The translations under genes and the position numbers were made by a program. Shown here one piece after another: positions 7,601-15,323 of a stretch of 18,198 nucleotides of DNA. Origin of the DNA: Prevotella sp. UBA6429 (GTDB lineage Bacteria; Bacteroidota; Bacteroidia; Bacteroidales; Bacteroidaceae); the NCBI GenBank assembly GCA_002437285.1, contig DJOV01000095.1:1761-19958 (forward strand). The letters run 5' to 3'. Within the stretch, counting starts at the first letter, position 1. Each line of letters opens with the position of its first letter. The notes beneath the pieces were generated by a model. The model had not been told where the DNA came from. It saw only the letters and a list, made by a program, of their open reading frames with translations, and ran no database searches.

Positions 7601-10600
7601 ACTACGGAAGTATCCTCGTCGGACAGCAGAAGACTTACAGTGTGGAGCTGCGCAACAACGGCTTCGGTGCATTCGCCACGAAGAGTGGTTACTTCTACAA
7701 CTTCGACGGCTCCATGTCCAGCAGTTCCGACCAGTTCCGTACCCCTACAAGCTTGCAAGCCATCCAGGCACGTTCAAGTCGCACAATCAACGTGACGTTC
7801 AAGCCTACCCAAGCTGGTAACTTCAGCTCCACCATAACCCTGACCGACAAGAATGGACTGAAGCACTCATTCACGGTGTGCGGCACAGCCATCGACCCGG
7901 CGCAGCTCGTGACGGAGAAGACGGAGTTTGACCTGGGCGACCTGAAGGTGGGCGACCCTGCCAAGGAGGCGGTCATCAAGATCAAGAACGAAGGAAAGTA
8001 CCCCTTGCAGTATGTCTTCCCGAAATACTCCGACAAGACCATCGAGGGCATGGGGCAGGCACACAAGTACGGATATACCTACCAGACCAACATCGACGGC
8101 ATCAACAAGCTCGACTATGAGCCTGTGCCAGAACTTGACGACGAAGTGGACATCACGTCTCAGTTCAGTGACCTCAACTGGCAGTCGTCTGCCGTGCCGT
8201 TGGGCTTCAAGTTCCCGTTCTACGGCACAGACTACAAGGAGATACACGTCAACGCCCTTGGCGGTCTGCAGTTGCAGACGACCGACCATGTTTCAATCGG
8301 TGCTACTGTCCCCGCGCCTTACTTCGTGAAGGGCCTGGGCTATATATCAGCCTTCGGAAACAGCGGCAACCCGAGAGCCATGTGGTTCACCCCCGACTCC
8401 AAGATAAGTTATGGACACAAGGACGGCAAACTGTACGTGATATACAAGAACGTGCAGGTGCAGGGCCAAGACCACGGCATTGCGTTCATGAGCATGCACA
8501 TTGTGCTCGATGCCCAGGGTTGTGTCACCATCTATTATGATGACTATGACCCCTCGCAGATGCTCGATGACGGCAAGCTCATGTATGTGGGAGTGACCGA
8601 CGTCGAGGGCAACGACCCGATGTCTATCACCTACGACGACATGGCGCTCGCCGGTAGCGACTTCTATTCGAAGATCGTGTCGGGAAGCGTGATACGCCTC
8701 GTCGCACCCGGCAAGTCGATGATCACCGAGCTGTCGAGCACCGATGGATACGTGGGCATTGGCGAAACGAAGGAAATCAAGGTCAAGGCCCAGGCCAACG
8801 AAAACCTCTTTGCCGGCCAGTTGACCAACCATCTCATCATGATGACCAACGACCCGAAGGCGTCAAGCAAGGTGTTCGCCATCAATGCCAATATCACGGG
8901 CGACAACTTCAAGTCGGACGCTGTGATCGACTCCGCACAGGTTGACTTTGGCAAGGTGTTCCGTACGTCGGTGCAACGCCGCACGATGCGGGTGCTCAAC
9001 AACGGCACAAAGGAGATTGCCGTGAGCTCCATCTCGCAGAAGACGGGTGCTGTCTCTCTTGAGGACGACGTGAAGTCGGGATTTGTGGTCAAGCCCAACG
9101 AGTGCAAGGATGTGCGTATCACCTTGCCTACCGACAAGAGTGGCACCGTCAGCGATGAGCTGACAGTGGCCTATGCCGATGGCAAGTCGCAGACCATCCC
9201 CGTGAAGGCGGTGGTCATGGGCGCACCGACCGTCAAGGTGACGCCCGACAAGGCGGAGATCACGACTCCTTATGGTGAGAATGCCCAGACGACATTCAAC
9301 ATTGCCAACACGGGTGACGAGACATTGGAGGTGGCTGCCCATGCGGCCGACTGGTACGGACTGGCCAATGCGCTCGACGATGACAAGTCGACCATCAACT
9401 ACATGTTCAAGTCAAGTGACGATTATGCGGACGTGAAGTATGACTGGGTTGACATCCTCAACGACTTTGACGTGCACTGCAACTTCTCCTATTATGCCAA
9501 CACCACTGACTACAAGGAGGTGGAGCTGCCGTTTGCGTTCCCGTTCTATGGCAAGAAGTACACGAAGATGTATCTCTACGACACGGGCTTCATACAGTTC
9601 ACCAAGCCCAAGGAGGACTACAAGATGTTCCCCGAGCCGCCTGCCTCATTGCCTAACGGTGACACCTTCTACCGCAACGTGCTCTGCCCGCTGTGGGGCA
9701 ACCACTCGATGTCGGCATACCAGGTGGATGGTGTGTACTACAAGGGATATGACGACCACGCGGTGGTGACATTCAAGAACTATGGCAACTCCGTCATGGA
9801 CGGCTTCAACTTCCAGGCCATTCTCCATAAGGACGGAACGGTCAAGTTCCAGTATGCACTTGATCCTAAGGGACAGCTCAATGGCATCTTCGGCATAGCT
9901 GGCGCACAGGACAACGACGCCAAGCGCGGATTCACTGTTCCCAGCAACTATATAGGTCCTGACAAGGCCATTGATGTCTATCCGGAGTTCAGCTACGTGA
10001 TCGCTCCGGGACAAAGCGTGGACCTGCCAATAGACCTGAACACAAGCAAGATTGCCGACACCTACGACAATGTGCTCTCCCTGACCACCAACGATCCGCA
10101 GAACAAGGAAGTGAGCGTCCCTGTGACACTCACCACGACAAGCGAGGCCGTGCCGGTGGTGCCGGAGAAGCTCTCCATCACCAAGGTCTATGACACGGAG
10201 TACCAACTGCCGGGTGAGGCGGAGTTTGAGATCAGAAACGATGGACACAAGGCGTTTGTCGTCAACAACATCTCTTCTGACATCTTCAATCTGAACGCCA
10301 GCGACAACTACGATGCGCAGCTTGCCATCTGGAAAGCCAGCGCCAGTGGCGACGACCCTGACCCAGGACCGCTCTCACTCTTGTCTGATGGCGGTGCCAA
10401 CTACTCTTGGCAGCCTTACTGGCCTGGCCAGAGCGATCCCATCGTGGTGGGCGAGGAGCCTGTCAAGATGAAGGTGATGTACATGGCCGTGACCAAACCT
10501 GTGACGGTCAACGATGTCATCACGTTCGACATCGAGGGCATGCAACCGCTCACTACGCCTATCAGCGTGAACATCACCAATGCTCCCGCACTGTCGTTCT

Positions 10601-12603
10601 CTGAGGACTCGGTCGTCATCGAGAACGTGGCCAAGAGCTTCACGGGTGACAAGGTCATCAAGATTGGCAACAAGAAGGGCAAGTATCAGCTTGACTACTC
10701 GCTCGTGCTCGACCCGACGGGCAACGATGTGTCTCTCGACGACGAGTTCGGGGGCAGCGGCTCCGACTGGGGCGTGATGTCTCGCGCGGCCGGCATCGCT
10801 GACATGAGGGCGCTCACGGCCAGCGACTCGCTGCGTGACGTGTTCCGCAGCTACACCTTCCAGCCCATGGCGCCAAGCATGAGAAAGGCTATGGCCAAGG
10901 CGCGCAAGGACGATGCCTACATCTGGGATGACCCCATCCCCGGCAACGACCGCACGCCCGATGCGCCTGCCCATACCAATGCGCTCTACTATCCGGTCAT
11001 GCAGCCCATATCCAACGCTCAGGTGGCCATGCTCGGTGCGGGTGACAGCCATGTCAACGATGAGTTCATCGCCGCGACGCGCTACACGGCTCCGGCTGAA
11101 GGCTTCAACCTCACCCACGTGTTCTTCGTCGGAACAATCGGCGACCTGCAGAATGTGGATGTGGAGGCGAGTGTCATTCTCGGCGACAATGTGGCGTTGA
11201 CCAAGAAGGTCGTCGGACATGGCAAGCTCCACATCAACAGTGAGCCGGAGGTGAGCGGTGGCCACTATGGCACGCCTTACACCCTCAAGCTCGACAACCC
11301 TGTCTACATCAACCCCAACGACACGTTCTACGTGAGCCTGAAATTCCCGTCGGGATATCCGGCCAACATGTTCATGGTGTCGAAGGACGGCGAGATGGAG
11401 GACAACCGCTTCATGGGCTATTTCCCGAGCATGGGCGGATGGATCGACGTGGAGGCAATGATCGATGCCTCATACAGCTATGGCTCGTTTGGCTACTTCA
11501 TGACGGCTCTCGAGGAACAGCCCGGAAAGCCTTGGATAAGCCTGTCGGCTGACACCAAGACGACGGACACGCTCGAGATAGGTGCGTCAAGGGACGTGAC
11601 GTTCCACATCAATGCGGCCTCGGCTTACTTCGACCGTGGCAACAAGGCCACCCTTGTGGTGCGCTCCAACGACCCGAAGAAGATGGTCTACAACTATCAC
11701 ATCTATCTCGACCGCAACGGTGCGCCCACCATCACGGCTCCCAAGTCGACGACCACTGTCGCACAGGGCAACACGACCACGGTGAAGGTGAGCGTGGCTG
11801 ATGCCGACGGCGATGCGTTCAGCGTGCATGTGGCCGATGACCACCAGGTGGCTTCTATCAGTGCCTATGCCAATGCCGATGGCACCCGGGATGGCGTCAG
11901 TTATGCTGACGGCACTGTGAGCGTCGAGGCTGGCAAGTCGCTCAGCATGACTGTCCAGCTCGCACCGGGCTTCGATGTGCCGGCGGGTCTCACCTCGTTT
12001 GGTGTCTATGCTGTCGATGCGAACGGCAACGAGAGCCAGAGTGACGTCAAGCTGAATGTGGAGGCCACAAACCGTGCGCCTGAGTATGTCGGTGCGGAGG
12101 AGTTCGTGCTGGCCAAAGGCTCCACTACCGGCGAGTATGTCTGGACGCAGATGTTCTCCGATCCGGATGGTGACGACATGACCTTCGATGCATACCCGAT
12201 CGACGCGAAGGTTGCCTCGGTGTACAAGTCATCCACAGGTTTCGTCATTGCCGGTAAGACCCAGGCCGACACGGAACTGGCACTTGTGGCTACTGACGCC
12301 CAAGGTGCCAAGACCATCGTGAAGAAGCCGCTCCGCATTACCGCCGCCACCGGAATTGCCGGTGTCAGCAATGGCTCTGACGGCTTCACCGCTGATGCTG
12401 ACGGCATTGTCGTCGGCAAGGATGTGGCAAGCGCGGAGTTCCATCTCTACGATGTGGCCGGCAAGCTGCTCGCTCACAAGGGTGTGAGCAACCTGCATGC
12501 GGGCGACAAGGTCAAGATGGGTTCGTCCCTGGCCGCTGGCGTCTATGTCGTGATTGGCAATATGGATGGTGACACTTCATGTGTGAAGTTTGTCGTCAAG
12601 TGA
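4696..12603 (+). CDS. Giant secreted subtilisin-like (S8) serine protease with multi-module beta-sandwich tail and T9SS sorting domain
   Basis: About 2,635 residues. ATG 4696 was chosen because it gives a clean signal peptide ending A-D-A-Q near residue 25; an in-frame TTG at 4645 and ATG at 4669 would add a non-typical extension. Residues about 35-145 look like a propeptide. The S8 domain (about 175-520) has the full catalytic set: Asp222 (AIIDGGFQIDHPDL), His277 (HNHGTHVAG), oxyanion Asn386 (FASGN) and Ser456 (GTSMACPHVSG), plus an acidic DDDGDGFVDD loop. Next come a fibronectin III-like domain (about 527-635), several HYDIN/ASPM-like Ig repeats (near 965, 1073, 1413 and 1514), two copies of a GFNLT module (around 765 and 2136), two copies of an FPFYG module (around 1173 and 1615), and cadherin/Ig-like domains (about 2345-2550). 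The last 85 residues (LYDVAGKLL ... AAGVYVV ... VKFVVK) fit a T9SS type A sorting domain. It probably degrades proteins at the cell surface; the substrate is unknown. Confidence 0.92.
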   Translation: MQRNLLSLACCLILLGGAGQQADAQRLLSSQQTKYVDGKVRVKLQPEIAERLSKALLPTGASRVKATYAKTGISQIDRVNQQVRAVRMKRVFPYAGKDEARHKAAGLDLWYDISYTSENMSPAAVRNLYKTVPGISYAQRVINYSLDCGSTSTFIPLSADAVARAQSATSAMPFNDPLLPDQWHYHNDGSLVGSMAGADINVFPAWEQGNTGSKDVVVAIIDGGFQIDHPDLKDNVWVNQAELNGQPGVDDDGDGFVDDIYGYNFVVNSANLTSHNHGTHVAGIVGATNNNGIGIGGVAGGYDGTGGVKMMVCQVYDANASESADANFAGALVYAADRGASIAQCSWGSAEADYEDQSISEAVRYFTKYGGGERMNGGLCIFASGNTSNEGNFYPGCMPEVVAVGATTPMGTIATYTSHGTWVDVSAPGGYSDAGEKYEVLSTLPNNSYGYMEGTSMACPHVSGVAALILSKYGNKNFSNETLRTLLTTSVNRIYFESQEVANEFKGKCGSGVIDAYKALQGNESSVPNAVSDLTVIASHNYATLQWTIPESDEKAVDHHVVYFSKEPITDSTNLNSLNSVSFDTKYNSCGDKVEEEVDGLEAMTKYYFTVVAYNRWGKASKMSNVVEATTNEGPAAKLSTNALSLNVNAEKGATATALFRVTNAGKGILKYSFAPATVSATMSQSATGKQPTPGRLTQFAGKMAAEADTTKTYPVVSADYRATDYPDTLRYSTMLKAFIGENDVEVPNALAQYFYVDPKKYPNGFNLTDVYFLGQNGTNPDIEIYDGSRSISTASLITKVKYDEWDYNKYIPLEEQQFFAPGKSFWIVAKFAAGVQRPLGACIATTSGIQNYSFYSSDNGETWTQLSQVLKGSTYDAEAETMTWGVWAVSKNPNWSSVLNPSPASGEVAAGKSKLVKLQNDGQQLVNGKYVFNLHLNTNEAKKTDNSIAVSMSVSGYKPELTSKQMIDYGSILVGQQKTYSVELRNNGFGAFATKSGYFYNFDGSMSSSSDQFRTPTSLQAIQARSSRTINVTFKPTQAGNFSSTITLTDKNGLKHSFTVCGTAIDPAQLVTEKTEFDLGDLKVGDPAKEAVIKIKNEGKYPLQYVFPKYSDKTIEGMGQAHKYGYTYQTNIDGINKLDYEPVPELDDEVDITSQFSDLNWQSSAVPLGFKFPFYGTDYKEIHVNALGGLQLQTTDHVSIGATVPAPYFVKGLGYISAFGNSGNPRAMWFTPDSKISYGHKDGKLYVIYKNVQVQGQDHGIAFMSMHIVLDAQGCVTIYYDDYDPSQMLDDGKLMYVGVTDVEGNDPMSITYDDMALAGSDFYSKIVSGSVIRLVAPGKSMITELSSTDGYVGIGETKEIKVKAQANENLFAGQLTNHLIMMTNDPKASSKVFAINANITGDNFKSDAVIDSAQVDFGKVFRTSVQRRTMRVLNNGTKEIAVSSISQKTGAVSLEDDVKSGFVVKPNECKDVRITLPTDKSGTVSDELTVAYADGKSQTIPVKAVVMGAPTVKVTPDKAEITTPYGENAQTTFNIANTGDETLEVAAHAADWYGLANALDDDKSTINYMFKSSDDYADVKYDWVDILNDFDVHCNFSYYANTTDYKEVELPFAFPFYGKKYTKMYLYDTGFIQFTKPKEDYKMFPEPPASLPNGDTFYRNVLCPLWGNHSMSAYQVDGVYYKGYDDHAVVTFKNYGNSVMDGFNFQAILHKDGTVKFQYALDPKGQLNGIFGIAGAQDNDAKRGFTVPSNYIGPDKAIDVYPEFSYVIAPGQSVDLPIDLNTSKIADTYDNVLSLTTNDPQNKEVSVPVTLTTTSEAVPVVPEKLSITKVYDTEYQLPGEAEFEIRNDGHKAFVVNNISSDIFNLNASDNYDAQLAIWKASASGDDPDPGPLSLLSDGGANYSWQPYWPGQSDPIVVGEEPVKMKVMYMAVTKPVTVNDVITFDIEGMQPLTTPISVNITNAPALSFSEDSVVIENVAKSFTGDKVIKIGNKKGKYQLDYSLVLDPTGNDVSLDDEFGGSGSDWGVMSRAAGIADMRALTASDSLRDVFRSYTFQPMAPSMRKAMAKARKDDAYIWDDPIPGNDRTPDAPAHTNALYYPVMQPISNAQVAMLGAGDSHVNDEFIAATRYTAPAEGFNLTHVFFVGTIGDLQNVDVEASVILGDNVALTKKVVGHGKLHINSEPEVSGGHYGTPYTLKLDNPVYINPNDTFYVSLKFPSGYPANMFMVSKDGEMEDNRFMGYFPSMGGWIDVEAMIDASYSYGSFGYFMTALEEQPGKPWISLSADTKTTDTLEIGASRDVTFHINAASAYFDRGNKATLVVRSNDPKKMVYNYHIYLDRNGAPTITAPKSTTTVAQGNTTTVKVSVADADGDAFSVHVADDHQVASISAYANADGTRDGVSYADGTVSVEAGKSLSMTVQLAPGFDVPAGLTSFGVYAVDANGNESQSDVKLNVEATNRAPEYVGAEEFVLAKGSTTGEYVWTQMFSDPDGDDMTFDAYPIDAKVASVYKSSTGFVIAGKTQADTELALVATDAQGAKTIVKKPLRITAATGIAGVSNGSDGFTADADGIVVGKDVASAEFHLYDVAGKLLAHKGVSNLHAGDKVKMGSSLAAGVYVVIGNMDGDTSCVKFVVK

Positions 12604-12617
12604 TAGTCGGGCTTGCC

Positions 12618-12674
12618 CATGACACATGCCGGTGGACGTGAGCCAACTGGTGCAGCGCCATTGGCCTGGTCATG
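12618..12674 (+). other. Structured 3' untranslated segment after the protease gene
   Basis: An outer inverted repeat CATGAC (12618-12623) / GTCATG (12669-12674) encloses an inner hairpin. In the inner hairpin GCCAA and TGGT (12642-12651, one bulged C) pair with GCCA and TTGGC (12657-12665) around a GCAGC loop. No T tract follows, so this is not itself a classic terminator. It may shield the mRNA 3' end. Confidence 0.35.
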
Positions 12675-12694
12675 CGACAATCCGTAATTTCTAA

Positions 12695-12731
12695 AAAGAG
12701 CCCTCGGTGCCACAAGCATCGGGGGCTCTTT
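12695..12731. terminator. Bidirectional rho-independent terminator between convergent genes
   Basis: AAAGAGCCCTCGGTGC (12695-12710) pairs with GCATCGGGGGCTCTTT (12716-12731) around the loop CACAA, a 16-bp stem with two G-T wobbles. On the minus strand the stem is followed by a run of five T; on the plus strand by a short T run. It would serve both the protease gene (plus) and the AraC gene (minus). Confidence 0.85.
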
Positions 12732-12753
12732 CGTGTGTGGCTCTTGTGCCGCC

Positions 12754-13641
12754 TCAATATGATTGCATCTGCCCCCTCACTTGCTGCGGGGTCAAGCCTG
12801 TGTGTTTCTTGAAATAGCGGCAGAAGAAACTCACGTCGGTGAAATGATACTCCCATGCCATCTCCTTTATGCTCTTCGTGGTGCGTTTCAACTGCATCTT
12901 GAGCTGGAGAATTACATATTGGTCGATGATGGTCTTGGGTGTGTGCCCCGTCACTTGACGGACGATGTTCGAAAGATATTTCGAGGTGATGTTCATCTGC
13001 TCGGCGTAGTAGCTCACGTCCCTTGATAGTTTGAAGTCTCTCTCCATCAGCATCATGAAGTGATTGAAGAGTTCTCTCACCCGATACGATTTCACCTCAT
13101 CGGGCCGATACTGCGGGTTACGCTGCAGATACTCGTGGAAACCGATGAAAAACGCCTTTAATTGGCAGAGCACCAATTGTGAGATGCAAGTGCACTCCGA
13201 CTGATTGAAATACACTCTCAGCAAGGCGAACATCGCATTGATAATGTTCGTCACCACAGGCGTGTCTTGACGACAGCGATCTTCCCTTAGGGACGAATAC
13301 ACCGTCTGCTCGAGCTTCAAGCTTGCCTCCCGCAGAAGACTCGCGTCATACTTCAAGATCTCGAATAGGAGTGAAGGCACATCCTGCAAGTCGCTTGTGT
13401 TGTTCGCCCTTCGTGCTTCGTCCTTCACTTCCCTCAGTTCCACCACGTCATTCGGGAAGACCGTGATGACCGCCCCCTCGTATAGTTCCCAGTCCTTGTA
13501 GTTCACATTCAGCACGGCTCTGCCCTTACGGCAAATCAATATCGCACCGTAAGTCAGCACTTGCTGCCCTTCCTGCCATTCCTCCATACGGGAAGTAAAC
13601 AGGCTTGCCTCTTGAACACTGCTTAACTCTGATAATGCCAT
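12754..13641 (-). CDS. AraC-family transcriptional regulator, divergent from the efflux operon
   Basis: This 295-residue protein starts at ATG 13641; an in-frame TTG three bases earlier is less likely. The C-terminal ~100 residues form a double helix-turn-helix of the AraC/XylS type. The first helix pair lies at about 208-235 (YYAEQMNITSKYLSNIVRQV then TGHTP) and the second at about 257-289 (SIKEMAWEYHFTDVSFFCRYF then KKHTGLTP). The N-terminal ~180 residues look like a cupin-like sensor domain (GAILICRKGRAVLNVN, then EGAVITVFPNDVVEL) followed by a helical linker. The family binds DNA as a dimer and usually activates nearby genes when a small molecule binds the N-terminal domain. It sits head to head with a TolC/EmrA-like/MFS pump operon, so control of that pump is the likely job (inference from context). 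The gene ends 23 bp from the shared terminator stem. Confidence 0.93.
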   Translation of the reverse strand: MALSELSSVQEASLFTSRMEEWQEGQQVLTYGAILICRKGRAVLNVNYKDWELYEGAVITVFPNDVVELREVKDEARRANNTSDLQDVPSLLFEILKYDASLLREASLKLEQTVYSSLREDRCRQDTPVVTNIINAMFALLRVYFNQSECTCISQLVLCQLKAFFIGFHEYLQRNPQYRPDEVKSYRVRELFNHFMMLMERDFKLSRDVSYYAEQMNITSKYLSNIVRQVTGHTPKTIIDQYVILQLKMQLKRTTKSIKEMAWEYHFTDVSFFCRYFKKHTGLTPQQVRGQMQSY

Positions 13642-13752
13642 CAATACCTATTTTTTATGTAGGGTAAACCATCGTGCCATAATAGCGCGAATGTCATCTT
13701 GAAAGCGAGTGCATACTACTGCGCTTGTTCCTTTTTGGTCGCTTTTCGGGTG

Positions 13753-13760
13753 CAAAAGTA
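13753..13760 (-). promoter_or_regulatory. -7 promoter box of the AraC-family gene
   Basis: The complement reads TACTTTTG, an exact TAnnTTTG match, and predicts a leader of about 105 nt before ATG 13641. A clean -33 box is not seen. It lies 88 bp from the oppositely directed box of the pump operon, so one bound regulator could touch both promoters. Confidence 0.5.
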
Positions 13761-13848
13761 CGTAATAAATGTGATAAAAGAGAACCATTGTTCCCAAATA
13801 GTCCATCCATGGTGTTATATTTAAAACTGGCCATTACCAAAATCACCG

Positions 13849-13856
13849 TACCTTTG
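13849..13856 (+). promoter_or_regulatory. -7 promoter box of the efflux operon
   Basis: TACCTTTG matches TAnnTTTG and lies 58 bp before the TolC-family start at 13915. The -33 position lacks TTTG, a common sign of a promoter that needs an activator. That fits control by the divergent AraC-family protein (inference). Confidence 0.55.
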
Positions 13857-13914
13857 CACTCGAATTTTTGGAGATAACAAGATCCATCGGGAATAGTTTA
13901 TTAATACAAGATAG

Positions 13915-15318
13915 ATGATCAAGAAAATCATGTTACTAAGCCTTCTGTTGGCAGGAGGCTCATCTTGGGCAGTGGCTCAATCGAGCGGCCAGCAGGATAG
14001 GCAAGATGGCCATGTGCAGACCATGACGCTCGCGTCGCTTTACAACCTTGCTGACCGTAACAGTCAGAAAGTAAAGGTCAGCGAGGTGGCTCTCCGCGCC
14101 GCCGATGAAGGGGTGGCAGCTGCCAAGTCGGCCATGCTGCCGAGTGTCGACTTGGGTCTTCAGGGTAGCTACACGGGCAATGCCTTCATGTTGTCCCGTG
14201 GTTTTTCCGCCAGCGGAACGACTGACTACATCGTTCCGGGCGTGGGTGTCGTCCCGGTTTCCAACGGCAAGCAGGACACGCCTCACTGGGGCAACAGCTT
14301 CACTGCGCAGGTGGCGCAGGTGGTCTATGCAGGCGGCGCCATCCGTTCGGGCATCCGCATGGCGGAACTGGGCAAGGACCTTGCCGAACTCGATGTGGAG
14401 AAGAACCGGCAGGAGGTGCGCTTCCTCTTGACTGGCTACTACCTCGACCTCTGCAAGCTAAGCAACCAGATGGATGTGGTCCGGCAGAACATCGAACTTA
14501 CCCGCAAGGTGATAGCCCAGATGAAGGCTCGCCATGAGCAGGGCACCGTCCTCAAGAACGACATTACTCGCTATGACTATCAGTTGAAGAGCCTGGAGCT
14601 CACGCTGAAGAAGCTCACCGATGCCTCTGCTATCATCAACCACCAGCTGGTCACCACGCTTCATCTGCCTGAGCAGACCGTGATCGTCCCTGACAAGAAC
14701 GAGGTGGACGCCGACATCCGTGCGCTTTCTGCCATCGCCACGCAGGATGCCTGGCAGCGCCAGGCGGCCGACAACAACATCGGCATCCGCCAGGCGCAGG
14801 TCGCCAAGAGCCTTGCTGCGGAGAAGGTCAGGCAGGCCAAGGCTGCCTCGCTGCCCTCGGTGGCTGTCGTGGCCGAGAACCAGTTGTATGGTCCTTACAC
14901 GCAAGACCTCATTCCGAAAAACTGCAATGTCAACGTGTGGTTCGTCGGGGTAGGCGTGAAGTACAGCCTGGGAAGCATCTGGAAGAACAAGCACCAGGTT
15001 CGCAAGGCGCGCATGGAGCACCAGCAGGCACACGAAACCATCTCCTTGGCACGTGAGGGTGTGGAGAACGCCGTACAGGCCAACTACACCAACCTCCTTA
15101 CCGCACAAACGGAGGTGGGCACGCAGGAGAAGCAGGTGGAGCTGGCCAAGCAGAACTACTCCGTGGTGCAAAACCGCTACCAGAACGACCTCGCGCTCCT
15201 CACCGACATGCTCGATGCCTCCAACATGAAGCTCTCTGCGGAGATGGCGCTGGTCAATGCCCGCATCAACATGCTTTACAATTTCTATCAACTCAAATAC
15301 GTAACAAATACCCTATAA
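13915..15318 (+). CDS. TolC-family outer-membrane efflux channel
   Basis: This 467-residue protein has a signal peptide (1-21, cleaved after A-V-A). It shows two outer membrane efflux protein repeats: long amphipathic helices at about 35-75 and 155-235, then again at about 285-310 and 365-450, with short beta segments between them (SVDLGLQGSY near 77-86 and NVWFVGVGVKYSL near 340-352). Length and order match TolC/OprM-type trimers, which form a channel through the outer membrane and a helical tunnel in the periplasm. It is the first gene of a three-gene operon; the next start is five bases after its stop. As partner of the EmrA-like adaptor and the MFS pump, it would be the exit duct. No Shine-Dalgarno sequence is seen; ATG 13915 and ATG 13930 are both possible starts, and the first gives the fuller signal peptide. 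Confidence 0.93.
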   Translation: MIKKIMLLSLLLAGGSSWAVAQSSGQQDRQDGHVQTMTLASLYNLADRNSQKVKVSEVALRAADEGVAAAKSAMLPSVDLGLQGSYTGNAFMLSRGFSASGTTDYIVPGVGVVPVSNGKQDTPHWGNSFTAQVAQVVYAGGAIRSGIRMAELGKDLAELDVEKNRQEVRFLLTGYYLDLCKLSNQMDVVRQNIELTRKVIAQMKARHEQGTVLKNDITRYDYQLKSLELTLKKLTDASAIINHQLVTTLHLPEQTVIVPDKNEVDADIRALSAIATQDAWQRQAADNNIGIRQAQVAKSLAAEKVRQAKAASLPSVAVVAENQLYGPYTQDLIPKNCNVNVWFVGVGVKYSLGSIWKNKHQVRKARMEHQQAHETISLAREGVENAVQANYTNLLTAQTEVGTQEKQVELAKQNYSVVQNRYQNDLALLTDMLDASNMKLSAEMALVNARINMLYNFYQLKYVTNTL

Positions 15319-15323
15319 TAAAA

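Noticed and set aside
13801..13848. Operator palindrome between the divergent promoters
   Set aside because: Only short self-complementary words such as CCATGG and TGGCCA are present; they are expected by chance at this length.
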